NCBI GenBank assembly: GCA_003499525.1
Contig: DNTB01000062.1
Span: 1 to 21,863 of the forward strand
Length of the DNA: 21,863 nt
From: Flavobacteriales bacterium
GTDB taxonomy: Bacteria; Bacteroidota; Bacteroidia; Flavobacteriales_G; Salibacteraceae
Direction: 5' to 3'
Positions within the stretch are counted from its first letter, which is position 1; each line of letters starts with the position of its first letter. Of this stretch, positions 14,550 to 21,863 are shown piece by piece. The position numbers were made by a program, and so were the translations under genes. The notes under the pieces are model-generated. The model had not been told where the DNA came from. It did not search any database and saw only the letters and a program-made list of their open reading frames with translations.

Positions 14550-15947
14550 CTATTCCAGCTTCTCCACAATAGTTGATACAGATGCATCACCCGTGACATT
14601 CACTACCGTTCTACACATATCTAAGATACGATCAACAGGAAAGATAATGGCAATCCAGGCCGGATTTAACCCCACAGACTGAAGCACTATAATCAACATG
14701 ATAAGTCCGGCACTTGGAACAGCCGCCGACCCTATGCTGGCCAGTGTGGCGGTAATCACAATAATCATTTGCTGAGAAAGGCTAAGATCTATTAAATGAA
14801 ACTGCGCCAGGAAAACCACCGCTACAGACTGGTACAGACTGGTTCCGTCCATATTCACAGTTGCGCCAATGGGCAACACAAAACTGGCTATCTCCGGTTT
14901 GACCTTGAGGTTGTCCGTCACACATTCCATCGTAACCGGAAGTGTAGCTGCACTAGAGCTCGTGGAAAAGGCCAAAAATTGAGCAGGGCTGATGGACCGG
15001 AAGAAATGCCGGTATTTCATGTTTTTGTTGATCAACCGCACCACAGTCGGATAAAAGATAAAAATCATCAGTGCCAACCCTATTACCACAACCAATGAAT
15101 AAAACCCGAGCGCTTTGAAGATCTCCTGAACAGCACCCAAATCATCTCCGGCAAGTTCTGAAACCTTTCCTGCCATGAGAGCAAACACGAAAAAAGGGGC
15201 ACCCAACATGACAACCTCTACCATCCTAATGAAGATGGCATTTGCTCCATCGACGAACTGGATTACCATTTCGACTTTCTCTCTGGGCAACATAACTATT
15301 ATTACTCCGGTGAATATGGCAAAGAAGATCACCTGGAGCATTTTACCTTCTGATAGCGAGGCAAATACATTAGAGGGCACCATATCCACAATAAAGATCA
15401 GTGGCGAGCTTTCTTTCCGCTTATTGGTTTCTGAAATCTTAGATTTAAGACCACTTTCTTCGTCCACTTCCTGCAATCTTCGATTTGCATCTACTTGATA
15501 ATCAATATATTGAGTGTTATTTAAATAATCCGCGTCATCGAGTTTATCTACACCGGGAGTTCGTTCAACCCATAGTTCATAAGCCATCCGGTTCACAATT
15601 CTTTGATTCTCATCAATATGAACTCCAGGCTTAAAGGTATTCACGAGAACAAGGCCAATTATTATTGCCGAAAGTGTGGTTACGAGATATACAGAAAGTG
15701 TTTTTAATCCAAGGATGCCCAACCGCCTTGTATCCGAAAGGCTTGTGATGCCCTGGATAATTGAAAACAAAACCAGTGGGACCGCGATCATGGTTAGCAC
15801 ACGAATAAAAACTTCACCGAAGGGGGCAATCCAGTCGGCAGTAAACTTACTGAACCCGAATACCGCCGAAATTACTGCCCAGATAATCCCAAGAAAAAGG
15901 CCAATGAGAATTTTTATGTGCAACGGTAGTTTTCTCATTCTTTCCAT
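14550..15947 (-). CDS. Dicarboxylate/amino acid:cation symporter (DAACS), glutamate/aspartate type
   Basis: The 465-residue membrane protein carries all marks of the GltPh/EAAT family: TSSSAATLP at re-entrant hairpin 1 (329-337), NMDGT (365-369), the second hairpin AAVPSAGLI (408-416), and DMCRTVVNVTGD at the last helix. D443, R446, N450 and D454 occupy the positions of GltPh D394, R397, N401 and D405. The arginine favours acidic substrates (glutamate or aspartate), and NMDGT with the last aspartate fits sodium coupling. The loop between helices 3 and 4 (about 107-183) is long and polar. Two starts are possible: ATG 15947 or ATG 15938, whose ATGA overlaps the pyrophosphatase stop codon. The shared overlap means the two genes form an operon. 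Confidence 0.93.
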   Translation of the reverse strand: MERMRKLPLHIKILIGLFLGIIWAVISAVFGFSKFTADWIAPFGEVFIRVLTMIAVPLVLFSIIQGITSLSDTRRLGILGLKTLSVYLVTTLSAIIIGLVLVNTFKPGVHIDENQRIVNRMAYELWVERTPGVDKLDDADYLNNTQYIDYQVDANRRLQEVDEESGLKSKISETNKRKESSPLIFIVDMVPSNVFASLSEGKMLQVIFFAIFTGVIIVMLPREKVEMVIQFVDGANAIFIRMVEVVMLGAPFFVFALMAGKVSELAGDDLGAVQEIFKALGFYSLVVVIGLALMIFIFYPTVVRLINKNMKYRHFFRSISPAQFLAFSTSSSAATLPVTMECVTDNLKVKPEIASFVLPIGATVNMDGTSLYQSVAVVFLAQFHLIDLSLSQQMIIVITATLASIGSAAVPSAGLIMLIIVLQSVGLNPAWIAIIFPVDRILDMCRTVVNVTGDASVSTIVEKLE

Positions 15948-16468
15948 TTACCGGTATCATAATCCCTGAGCGCCTGAAGAAGGATTTCTTCCGCATCTGC
16001 TTTGTCTAAAAAGTCTTCAATCACAACGGTCTTGTGTTCCAGTTTTTTGTAGTCTTCAAAAAATGCTTTGAGTTCGCGGGTAGTATGAGGTGGCAAGTCG
16101 TTGATGTTTCGGATATGATTGACGCTCATATCATGCTCAGCTACCGCGATAATCTTATCGTCAGCTTCTCCCCCGTCGAGCATTCGCATCACGCCAACTA
16201 CTCTGGCTTCAATCAAACAAAGTGGTTGAACATCAATAGAAGAAAGTACTAAAATATCCAGCGGATCGCCGTCGTCTCCGTAAGATCGGGGGATAAAACC
16301 ATAGTTTGCGGGATAGTACACTGCCGAATAAAGAACCCGATCTAGTTTAAGTAAACCCGAATCCTTGTCCAGTTCATATTTGGCTCTTGAGCCCTTGGGA
16401 ATTTCAATAATACCCGTTACGGTACCGGGAGTGTTCTTACCAGGTGAAATGTCATGCCAGGGATTCAT
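15935..16468 (-). CDS. ppa: Inorganic pyrophosphatase (family I)
   Basis: The 177-residue cytoplasmic enzyme splits pyrophosphate into two phosphates, pulling biosynthetic reactions forward. The family I signature DGDPLD (66-71) is intact, as are EIPKGSRAKYE (22-32), YPANYGFIP (52-60) and MLDGGEADDKIIAV (96-109), which supply the metal-binding aspartates and the lysine and arginine ligands. Length is normal for the bacterial form. Its end overlaps the start of the symporter gene, and it diverges from the aldehyde dehydrogenase gene. A well-formed promoter stands 19 nt upstream. Confidence 0.95.
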   Translation of the reverse strand: MNPWHDISPGKNTPGTVTGIIEIPKGSRAKYELDKDSGLLKLDRVLYSAVYYPANYGFIPRSYGDDGDPLDILVLSSIDVQPLCLIEARVVGVMRMLDGGEADDKIIAVAEHDMSVNHIRNINDLPPHTTRELKAFFEDYKKLEHKTVVIEDFLDKADAEEILLQALRDYDTGKWKE

Positions 16469-16487
16469 CGCCAGTTTAATTAGAGGT

Positions 16488-16519
16488 CAAAAGTATCTTT
16501 TGTATCCAAAGTGCCCAAC
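16488..16519 (-). promoter_or_regulatory. Promoter of ppa-symporter operon, inside a palindrome
   Basis: On the minus strand GTTG (16519-16516), 20 nt, then TACTTTTG (16495-16488) match the Bacteroidota consensus; the start codon of ppa lies 19 nt further. The -7 box is half of the inverted repeat CAAAAG-TAT-CTTTTG (16488-16502), whose other arm gives ATCTTTTG facing the aldehyde dehydrogenase gene, so the two divergent promoters may share this core. Confidence 0.6.
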
Positions 16520-16562
16520 GCACCTTTAAATGAGACTTCTTAAATTGCCCAAAAATCAGCCA

Positions 16563-17933
16563 ATGTCAGAACTTCAAAAGATCATTAGTGATCAGCAGAT
16601 ATACTTTCAATCCGGAACAACTAAAGGCCTGACCTTCAGAAAAGAACAATTAAAAAAGCTCAAAAGTCAAATCAGCAGATTCGAAGAGCAATTTTGTAGT
16701 TCAGTCTATGAGGATTTCAAAAAGCCCCACTTCGAAACCTTTGAAACCGAAATTGGATTGCTCTATTCTGAAATTGATTTCACCCTAAGAAATCTTGAAC
16801 AGTGGACGTCCAAACGAACCGTGGAGACCAACCTAGCTAATCTTCCCGCTCGAAGCTATATTCAGGCAGAGCCTTTTGGGGTGAGTCTCATCATAGGGGC
16901 ATGGAACTATCCATTTCTTCTGACATTGCATCCCTTAATCTCTGCAATTGCTGCCGGAAATACCGCCATTGTTAAGCCCAGTGAAGTTGCCATTAAGAGT
17001 TCTGAAGCAGTCAGCGACTTAATTCAGTCCACTTTCCCCAAAGAGTATGTCTTTTGTGCTCAGGGAGATCATTCTGTTGCACAGGAGTTGCTCGCTCAGC
17101 GATTTGACAAAATATTCTTTACCGGAGGACCCGCGGTTGGGAAAATCGTCTATAAAGCTGCTGCGGAGCATCTAACTCCGGTGACGCTGGAGCTGGGAGG
17201 AAAAAGTCCGGCCTTTATTCTACCCGATGCCAACTGGAAAACCACACCCAAAAAACTGGTATGGGGTAAATTCATCAACGCCGGTCAGACCTGCGTAGCT
17301 CCCGATTACCTGCTCGTACATGAGCGTGATGCCCCAAAGCTGCTGGAAGGATTGAAAATGCAAATCGAAAAGATACATGGGCCTAATCCAGCTGAAAGTG
17401 AGGCTTTCAGTAGAATTGTAAATGATCGGCATTTCGAGCGTGTATCAAAGCTTATCGATAAAAGCAAAGTGTACTGTGGAGGACAGATAGATGCTGAAAA
17501 AAGGTACATCGCCCCAACTGTATTGTACCCCGCTACCTGGGAGGATGCCTGCATGCAGGAAGAAATCTTTGGCCCTGTCCTGCCGGTCATGCCATACTCA
17601 GATTTTGACAGTGCTATAGATGAGGTAAAAAAACGACCAAAACCGCTGGCACTTTATGTTTTTAGTAAAGGCAGAAAAGCAAGAAAAAAAATAATGGATC
17701 AACTATCCTTTGGGGCTGCGATTCAGAATGACACTCTGGTCCACTTCGCCAATGTTCATCTTCCCTTGGGGGGTGTGGGTGATTCCGGTATTGGAAACTA
17801 TCATGGTAAATATGGGTTTGATGCTTTCAGCCATTATAAATCGGTAATGCTCCGACCGTCGTGGCCGGAACCAAATATCAAATATCCCCCATATACGAAC
17901 TGGAAGCAGCGACTATTAAGAAAGCTAATTTGA
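16563..17933 (+). CDS. Aldehyde dehydrogenase, ALDH3-like
   Basis: The 456-residue enzyme oxidises aldehydes to acids with NAD(P). Seen motifs: AWNYP (N115), IVKPSEVA of the cofactor site, FFTGGPAVGK, the catalytic-base motif LELGGKSP (E210) and NAGQTCVAPDY with catalytic C244. The short length, the absence of the usual N-terminal extension and the hydrophobic, basic tail WKQRLLRKLI fit the ALDH3 branch, which prefers fatty or aromatic aldehydes. I chose the ATG at 16563 because MSELQKII matches the usual family start; ATG 16530 adds 11 residues and cannot be excluded. It diverges from ppa. The substrate in this organism is not known. Confidence 0.92.
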   Translation: MSELQKIISDQQIYFQSGTTKGLTFRKEQLKKLKSQISRFEEQFCSSVYEDFKKPHFETFETEIGLLYSEIDFTLRNLEQWTSKRTVETNLANLPARSYIQAEPFGVSLIIGAWNYPFLLTLHPLISAIAAGNTAIVKPSEVAIKSSEAVSDLIQSTFPKEYVFCAQGDHSVAQELLAQRFDKIFFTGGPAVGKIVYKAAAEHLTPVTLELGGKSPAFILPDANWKTTPKKLVWGKFINAGQTCVAPDYLLVHERDAPKLLEGLKMQIEKIHGPNPAESEAFSRIVNDRHFERVSKLIDKSKVYCGGQIDAEKRYIAPTVLYPATWEDACMQEEIFGPVLPVMPYSDFDSAIDEVKKRPKPLALYVFSKGRKARKKIMDQLSFGAAIQNDTLVHFANVHLPLGGVGDSGIGNYHGKYGFDAFSHYKSVMLRPSWPEPNIKYPPYTNWKQRLLRKLI

Positions 17934-17992
17934 AAAAGCAGGTCATAAAAGAATAATTTTATATTCGCCCAATAAATTTCAACCTGACATCT

Positions 17993-18475
17993 ATGAAAAT
18001 TTCAAAACTATTTTTTCCACTACTGTTCGTTACCCTATTTTTTTCCTGTCAAAAAGATAAATGTGAAGGTGTAACCTGTGAAAATGGAGGCATCTGTAAT
18101 GATGGTAATTGCAATTGCCTTTTCATGTATGATGGGAACCGTTGTCAGGATGAAACCAGAACTGCTTATTATGGAACCTATATCGGAGAATCTACAGCTG
18201 ATAATGGCAGCCCTTATCCAGACACCGTCATTTTGAGCACGAACAACAAAGGACTGGAATATCTGACCTGGGAAACCGAATTCAATGACTTAGATGTGAT
18301 TCTTGTCGAACGAAAAAACGCCAATGTTCCGGAGCAGGTATTTCTTGATGCTGGAATTTATGTAGTGAAAGTTTCGGGAAGTGCAACCTTTGATAACAGT
18401 ACTTTGCAAATGCAATTTCTCGTAGATTTCCCAGGGAATCCTGAAAATGTATCGTTCGTTGGAACGAAACAATAG
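17993..18475 (+). CDS. EGF-like domain lipoprotein
   Basis: The 160-residue protein has a lipoprotein signal with lipobox FFSC (C19). It then carries one EGF-like cysteine module (about 24-52: C-x4-C-x4-GG-x-C...C-x-C...C, with CENGGICNDGNCNC), followed by a beta-rich domain with no recognised family. Such proteins occur widely in marine Bacteroidota, usually as surface-exposed or periplasmic lipoproteins, where EGF-like modules may support binding. Nothing indicates a ligand. The gene is 59 bp after the aldehyde dehydrogenase gene, but a TATATTCG box about 20 nt before its ATG hints at its own promoter. Confidence 0.8.
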   Translation: MKISKLFFPLLFVTLFFSCQKDKCEGVTCENGGICNDGNCNCLFMYDGNRCQDETRTAYYGTYIGESTADNGSPYPDTVILSTNNKGLEYLTWETEFNDLDVILVERKNANVPEQVFLDAGIYVVKVSGSATFDNSTLQMQFLVDFPGNPENVSFVGTKQ

Positions 18476-18661
18476 TTACCATAAAACTCCACCTGAAGCC
18501 TTTTGCATTTAGCGTCGGAATAGAAGTCTGTAACACCCTCATCTTTTTGTTTTCCAGAATAGATGGAGGACAGATCATGTCCAAATCGGATGCAACATAA
18601 TACTTTCTAAAAGGCAACCTAAGTATTCACCTGGTATCCAGACTTATTGCTGCTTCGTTAA

Positions 18662-19951
18662 TTACAAGAATATCTGAGCCTGGAGAGTGATGGTATTTAT
18701 GGCATCGGGTTTAAATCCGGTATAGTCGTTGTTCCTCGTTTCATACTCCAGGGTAAACTTCGAATGATGGCCGTTTAAGAAAAAGTTCAATCCGGCTCTG
18801 ACCGAATTTCCGCCATTTTCATACGCTTCGAAACGGGTAGTATTGAAAGCGACATAAGGCTGCAACCGGAAAACCTCACTAAACTTGGGAAGCAGATAAC
18901 CTCCCTGAATCAGAATTGATCCACCTGTCCCGTAGGTCAGCCCTGTAAAGGTGTAATTGGGACCGTAGTCAAACATATAATATACTGCGTAGGCCGTAAT
19001 GGCGCCCTTGCCAATCGGGCTGTCGTAGAACAGGTCTACAGCAATATGAGAAACATCATTTTGAGCCTTCACCGTATCCCCAGGATTAGACTCTGATTGA
19101 CGGTATGTTATACTGCCATTCGGGTGATAAAAGGCACCGACTCCAATATTGAAAACTCTCTTTTGCCCGAGATAAGTGCCAACTTTATAAGGCAACTTAT
19201 CAGGCTCTTTTTCAAGGAATTGGTACTCTAAATATCCTTGATACAACCACCTTGCATCATCCTGAAACTCATATTTTCCGGTATATAACGTTTGTCCAAA
19301 TGAAACTACCCCCAATCGTTCCGGCCGGGTATCCAATGAATTGATCAGGCTCGAATTTACCGATATCCGATATGCGAATTGACCGATCATTCCTTTGGCA
19401 TAAACCCCCAAATGACGAGCAAACTGATCAGATAAACCCAGGGTGGCCCATGCCCTTCGATAGTTATCCAGCGTCATAAAATTCAGAGTGCTTTGATTGG
19501 TTAATCTTGAAATTCCATTCCAATAGTGTAGACCAATACCCACACTAAGATGCTCTGGAACTACAAGATATTCTGACCATGCATCATGCAGAAACAGCTG
19601 TGGGCCCAATGCTCCGATTCCAAGAGGATCCATCGTTGCATCGTTTAAATTGTTTAATCCAAAATGAATCAGAAACATAAACCGGGGCGAAACCTGTGCT
19701 AAAGCCAGTATACGAGCTCTTCTGACACTCGCATTGACGAAAAAATCGTTCTGGGCGTTCTCCTGCCCTCTCAGCCAAAACTGGCCCCAGAGCAAAAAGC
19801 GAAGGTACTTTGTACCCTTATCGTTGAGGTTCAGGGTGAGTGGTTTGTAAGTATGTTTCTCCGGATCAGGCAGGACTACTCCGTCACGATCCTGGGCAAA
19901 GGATGTCAATACAAAAGAAGAAACCAAAACGACGAGAAGTAACTTTTTCAT
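18662..19951 (-). CDS. Porin O/P-like outer-membrane porin
   Basis: The 429-residue protein starts with a clean signal peptide (MKKLLLVVLVSSFVLTSFAQ) and continues with barrel strands that keep the RRARILALAQVSPRFMFLIHFG pattern of the phosphate-selective porin O/P family (about 70-91). Further strands include VGIGLHYWNG, LGVYAKGMIGQFAYRISV and FTLEYETRNND; the last strand is TITLQAQIFL. It probably forms a 16-18-stranded diffusion channel; the solute is not shown by sequence and the family name is not proof of phosphate preference. An in-frame ATG lies 35 codons earlier, at 20056, but it would put non-signal residues in front of the signal peptide and falls on the -7 box, so it is rejected as the start. 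It is convergent with the EGF-like lipoprotein gene; the 186 bp between them show no gene. Confidence 0.82.
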   Translation of the reverse strand: MKKLLLVVLVSSFVLTSFAQDRDGVVLPDPEKHTYKPLTLNLNDKGTKYLRFLLWGQFWLRGQENAQNDFFVNASVRRARILALAQVSPRFMFLIHFGLNNLNDATMDPLGIGALGPQLFLHDAWSEYLVVPEHLSVGIGLHYWNGISRLTNQSTLNFMTLDNYRRAWATLGLSDQFARHLGVYAKGMIGQFAYRISVNSSLINSLDTRPERLGVVSFGQTLYTGKYEFQDDARWLYQGYLEYQFLEKEPDKLPYKVGTYLGQKRVFNIGVGAFYHPNGSITYRQSESNPGDTVKAQNDVSHIAVDLFYDSPIGKGAITAYAVYYMFDYGPNYTFTGLTYGTGGSILIQGGYLLPKFSEVFRLQPYVAFNTTRFEAYENGGNSVRAGLNFFLNGHHSKFTLEYETRNNDYTGFKPDAINTITLQAQIFL

Positions 19952-20329
19952 GCTAAAATGGAATAAGGTTGAATACCAGAATCCAGGGGTGCGGAACACC
20001 GTAATCCTAAATCGATAGTTCGACAGGTAATGCATATTTGGGTTAATCCAATTCAAAGGTATTGAACTCGGTTTTACAAGAACAGGATATTGGTTTTAGT
20101 TTCACTTGGTAAATCCCATATGCACGCAGATCATCTGGAATGAGCAGATGCCATATGAAGAAGTACGGAATTAATAATTAAACACTCTTTAATGTCAATA
20201 ATCAGAGTAACCGTTTTCTTTGAAATGATAGATTAACTTTAATCCTGTTCATTCAATTCGCTGTTTAACTGAAGCCCTAACTTCGATCAAAGAACTTAAA
20301 TCATTTAATTTACCCAAGATTAAAACGAC
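19952..20329. other. Divergent intergenic region between porin and PLP enzyme
   Basis: About 380 bp without a gene. It holds the -7 box of the porin gene and a nested inverted repeat: CATCTG (20132-20137) pairs with CAGATG (20145-20150), flanked by two CATATG palindromes (20117-20122 and 20152-20157). GCCATATGAA at 20150-20159 also occurs in repeat copies A and B at the left of the window. On the plus side TAACTTCG (20278-20285) is a near -7 box for the gene at 20330. The rest is AT-rich and featureless. Confidence 0.5.
20054..20061 (-). promoter_or_regulatory. -7 box of the porin gene
   Basis: TACCTTTG on the minus strand is a perfect TAnnTTTG match; the upstream TTG partner is weak. It implies a leader of roughly 95 nt before ATG 19951, and any transcript would begin downstream of the alternative ATG at 20056. 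Confidence 0.45.
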
Positions 20330-21493
20330 ATGAGTGTATTTTCTACGTGCCCGGACAGGTTCCATTCTCCTTCCTCTAAATACAACCGGGAATTCCTAAA
20401 AGACATCTACGGAACCGATGACCTGCGGCCCCTTTGGGTAGCCGATCAGGATTTTGTTTGCCCGCCTCCTATTCTTGAGCACTTTAAAGAAAAAACCGAG
20501 TTTGGCGTATTCGGCTATGAGTATCGACCTAACTCTTTTCACGCAGCTGTAGAAAAATGGTTCGAAAGAAAGTATAATGTAGCTATTGACCCACTTAAAG
20601 TGCAGTATTCTCCAACCATTATGACTTCTATGGCAATGGCTCTGGAGCTCTTTACAAATCCCGGTGAGGGTGTCATAATACAACCACCTGTATACATGGA
20701 GTTCAAGAATACGGTAGAGAAATCGGGCCGTACAGTAGCTACCAATCCGCTTGTAATAGAAAATGAGCGATATGTGATGGATTATCTGGATTTGGAACAA
20801 AAGGCTTCACTTCCATATAACACGGCCATGCTGCTCTGCAACCCACATAATCCGGGCGGGCGAGTCTGGAGCAAAGAAGAACTGAAAAAGGTCGTTGAAA
20901 TCTGCGTCAAATACGATATTCTTCTCATCTCCGATGAAATCCATGCCGACATCATTTATTCCGGTCATGCCTTTAATAGCATGTTGCACTTTGAAGAAAT
21001 GTATGACAACCTGATGGTTTGTTATTCACCAGGCAAAGTATTCAATATTGCATCCCTAAGTGATTCTATGGCGATCATACCCAGCGATGAAATGCGCGAT
21101 GCTTTTAATGCACTTCGATTAAAATATAATCTTGGACGAACCAATGCCTTCGCAAGACTTGCAATGGAAATGGGGTTCTCACAATGTGACCAATGGCTCT
21201 CGGACCTTCTTTCGACTTTGGAACAAAATCGGGATACAATGAACCATTTTATTTCATTTGAAATTCCTCAAATAAAGATGATGATTCCAGAGGGAACTTA
21301 TCTTGCCTGGCTGGATATTTCTTCTCTAAAAATGTCGTCTAAAGAAGCGATTCGTCATTTCGCCAAATACGGAATTGGATTGAACCCGGGTAATGATTTT
21401 GGCGAAAACGGAGAAGGTTATGTGCGTATGAATTTTGCGTGCACGCCGGATACGATCAATGCGGCATTGGTTCGTCTACAACAATCAGTCTGA
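20330..21493 (+). CDS. MalY/PatB-type PLP-dependent C-S lyase or aminotransferase
   Basis: The 387-residue fold-type I enzyme shows the marks of the MalY/PatB branch: RPLWVADQDFVCPPPI near the N-terminus, NPHNPGGRVW (171-180), SDEIHADI with D202, the PLP lysine K236 in SPGKVFNIASL, and the substrate-carboxylate arginine in GYVRMNF near residue 367. MalY-type proteins cleave cystathionine or cysteine conjugates to pyruvate, ammonia and a thiol; some work as aminotransferases. In most relatives the lysine motif reads S-K-T-F-N; here it is G-K-V-F-N. It is transcribed away from the porin and is single. The family is firm; the natural substrate is not. Confidence 0.9.
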   Translation: MSVFSTCPDRFHSPSSKYNREFLKDIYGTDDLRPLWVADQDFVCPPPILEHFKEKTEFGVFGYEYRPNSFHAAVEKWFERKYNVAIDPLKVQYSPTIMTSMAMALELFTNPGEGVIIQPPVYMEFKNTVEKSGRTVATNPLVIENERYVMDYLDLEQKASLPYNTAMLLCNPHNPGGRVWSKEELKKVVEICVKYDILLISDEIHADIIYSGHAFNSMLHFEEMYDNLMVCYSPGKVFNIASLSDSMAIIPSDEMRDAFNALRLKYNLGRTNAFARLAMEMGFSQCDQWLSDLLSTLEQNRDTMNHFISFEIPQIKMMIPEGTYLAWLDISSLKMSSKEAIRHFAKYGIGLNPGNDFGENGEGYVRMNFACTPDTINAALVRLQQSV

Positions 21494-21774
21494 CATTTTC
21501 CTGAAAAATCATGGGCAATTACAGCCTCTTATCTGCAAAACCGAACCGGCTTTAAACATTTTGGACATTTTACCCAAAAAAATAGGGAACAACTCTAATT
21601 TTAGATATTTGACTTAATACCACTCCCTCCCAGCAAGTAAGAGAATGCTAAAAAGAACCACTACCCCATCACGAACCGGGACAAAAAAGAAAACGGATTA
21701 ACGGATTAGTTCCCAAACGTAAATAGGCTACATTAAGGGGTAGTTGTTTAGCTACTAGAAAAAAAGTAGCAGTT
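21494..21774. other. Intergenic region and leader of the transposase
   Basis: Between the PLP enzyme and the transposase I see no gene. Directly before the transposase, four short blocks alternate: GCTAC (21727-21731), GTAG (21740-21743), GCTAC (21751-21755) and GTAGC (21766-21770), so neighbouring blocks can form competing hairpins; the last one ends 4 nt before the start codon and could hide it. Confidence 0.4.
21656..21748. repeat. Inverted repeat upstream of the transposase, possible IS end
   Basis: AACCACTACCCC (21656-21667) and GGGGTAGTTGTT (21737-21748) pair at 11 of 12 positions across a 69-bp spacer. The right arm lies 26 bp before the transposase start and could be the left terminal repeat of the element; the left arm would then be a separate terminal repeat or a remnant. 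The spacer also contains ACGGATTA twice in tandem (21693-21708). Confidence 0.4.
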
Positions 21775-21863
21775 ATGGAGAATTACACAAGTATTACAGA
21801 ATTCATGCAGAAGTATGGCACCAGGGAGGCCTGTTATCAACATCTATATGATTTAAAATGGTC
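21775..21863 (+). mobile_element. IS1595-like transposase, N-terminal 29 codons (cut by window end)
   Basis: The frame from ATG 21775 reads ENYTSITEFMQKYGTREACYQ and HLYDLKW before the window ends. An acidic/aromatic helix followed by x-x-E-x-C-x-x-x-L-x-x-x-K/R-W is the usual start of IS1595 (ISXO2-like) transposases, where it leads into a zinc-ribbon CxxC and then a DDE/N-type catalytic core. Neither of the latter parts lies in the window, so intactness cannot be judged. The inverted repeats upstream fit an element end. It is oriented away from the PLP gene. Confidence 0.65.

Noticed and set aside
14820..14845. Tandem TACAGACTGG repeat
   Set aside because: It lies in the conserved TSLYQSVAV segment of the symporter; codon coincidence explains it.
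18282..18617. 111-codon minus-strand frame over the EGF lipoprotein end
   Set aside because: No signal, domain or plausible start context; a shadow of the lipoprotein gene and the convergent gap.
19952..20056. 35-residue N-terminal extension of the porin
   Set aside because: It precedes an otherwise perfect signal peptide, and its ATG overlaps the -7 promoter box.

Overview
The window reads as a chromosomal segment of a Bacteroidota bacterium, most likely a marine or aquatic Flavobacteriales-type lineage. Evidence: a TonB-dependent receptor with an N-terminal carboxypeptidase-regulatory-like domain, several outer-membrane barrels ending in aromatic residues, many lipoproteins and signal peptides ending in AQ, moderate-to-low GC, almost no Shine-Dalgarno sequences, and several matches to the Bacteroidota promoter pattern (TTG, about 19-20 nt, TAnnTTTG). 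No rRNA, tRNA, CRISPR array or phage gene was recognised.

Layout. (1) 1-1883 is accessory-looking and gene-poor: the end of an antitoxin gene, a shortened RelE/ParE-type toxin gene, a DUF1569 gene, and an empty AT-rich stretch. A repeat of at least 48 bp lies directly 3' of both the toxin and the DUF1569 gene, giving a cassette-like arrangement. (2) 1884-4451 holds an outer-membrane protein of unknown role, a histidine-rich NifX/NifB-like protein, a PorT-type barrel (minus strand) and a small helical-repeat protein. (3) 4448-9416 (minus) is a 1464-residue AsmA/TamB-like envelope protein preceded by a GNAT acetyltransferase. (4) 9452-11303 (plus) is a compact run: a CxxCxxCC cysteine-cluster protein, a PlsC-type lysophospholipid acyltransferase and an exported thiol-dependent glutathione peroxidase. 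A small lipoprotein follows. (5) 11974-14548 is a two-gene unit, an exported heavy-metal-associated (HMA) protein translationally overlapping or coupled to a TonB-dependent receptor with a double-cysteine plug motif; it is probably a metal (copper-like) handling or uptake pair. (6) 14550-16468 (minus) is inorganic pyrophosphatase overlapping a glutamate/aspartate-type cation symporter; an aldehyde dehydrogenase diverges from them. (7) 17993-21493 holds an EGF-like lipoprotein, a porin O/P-like barrel (minus) and a MalY/PatB-type PLP enzyme. (8) The window ends in the first 29 codons of an IS1595-like transposase with a structured leader.

Most of the window is ordinary core or envelope gene content. 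The parts most worth a second look are the repeat-flanked gene units at the left edge, the HMA/TonB receptor pair with its start-codon ambiguity, two divergent promoter regions built on short palindromes, and the inverted repeats in front of the transposase. I did not find clear evidence of a complete new defence or mobile system.
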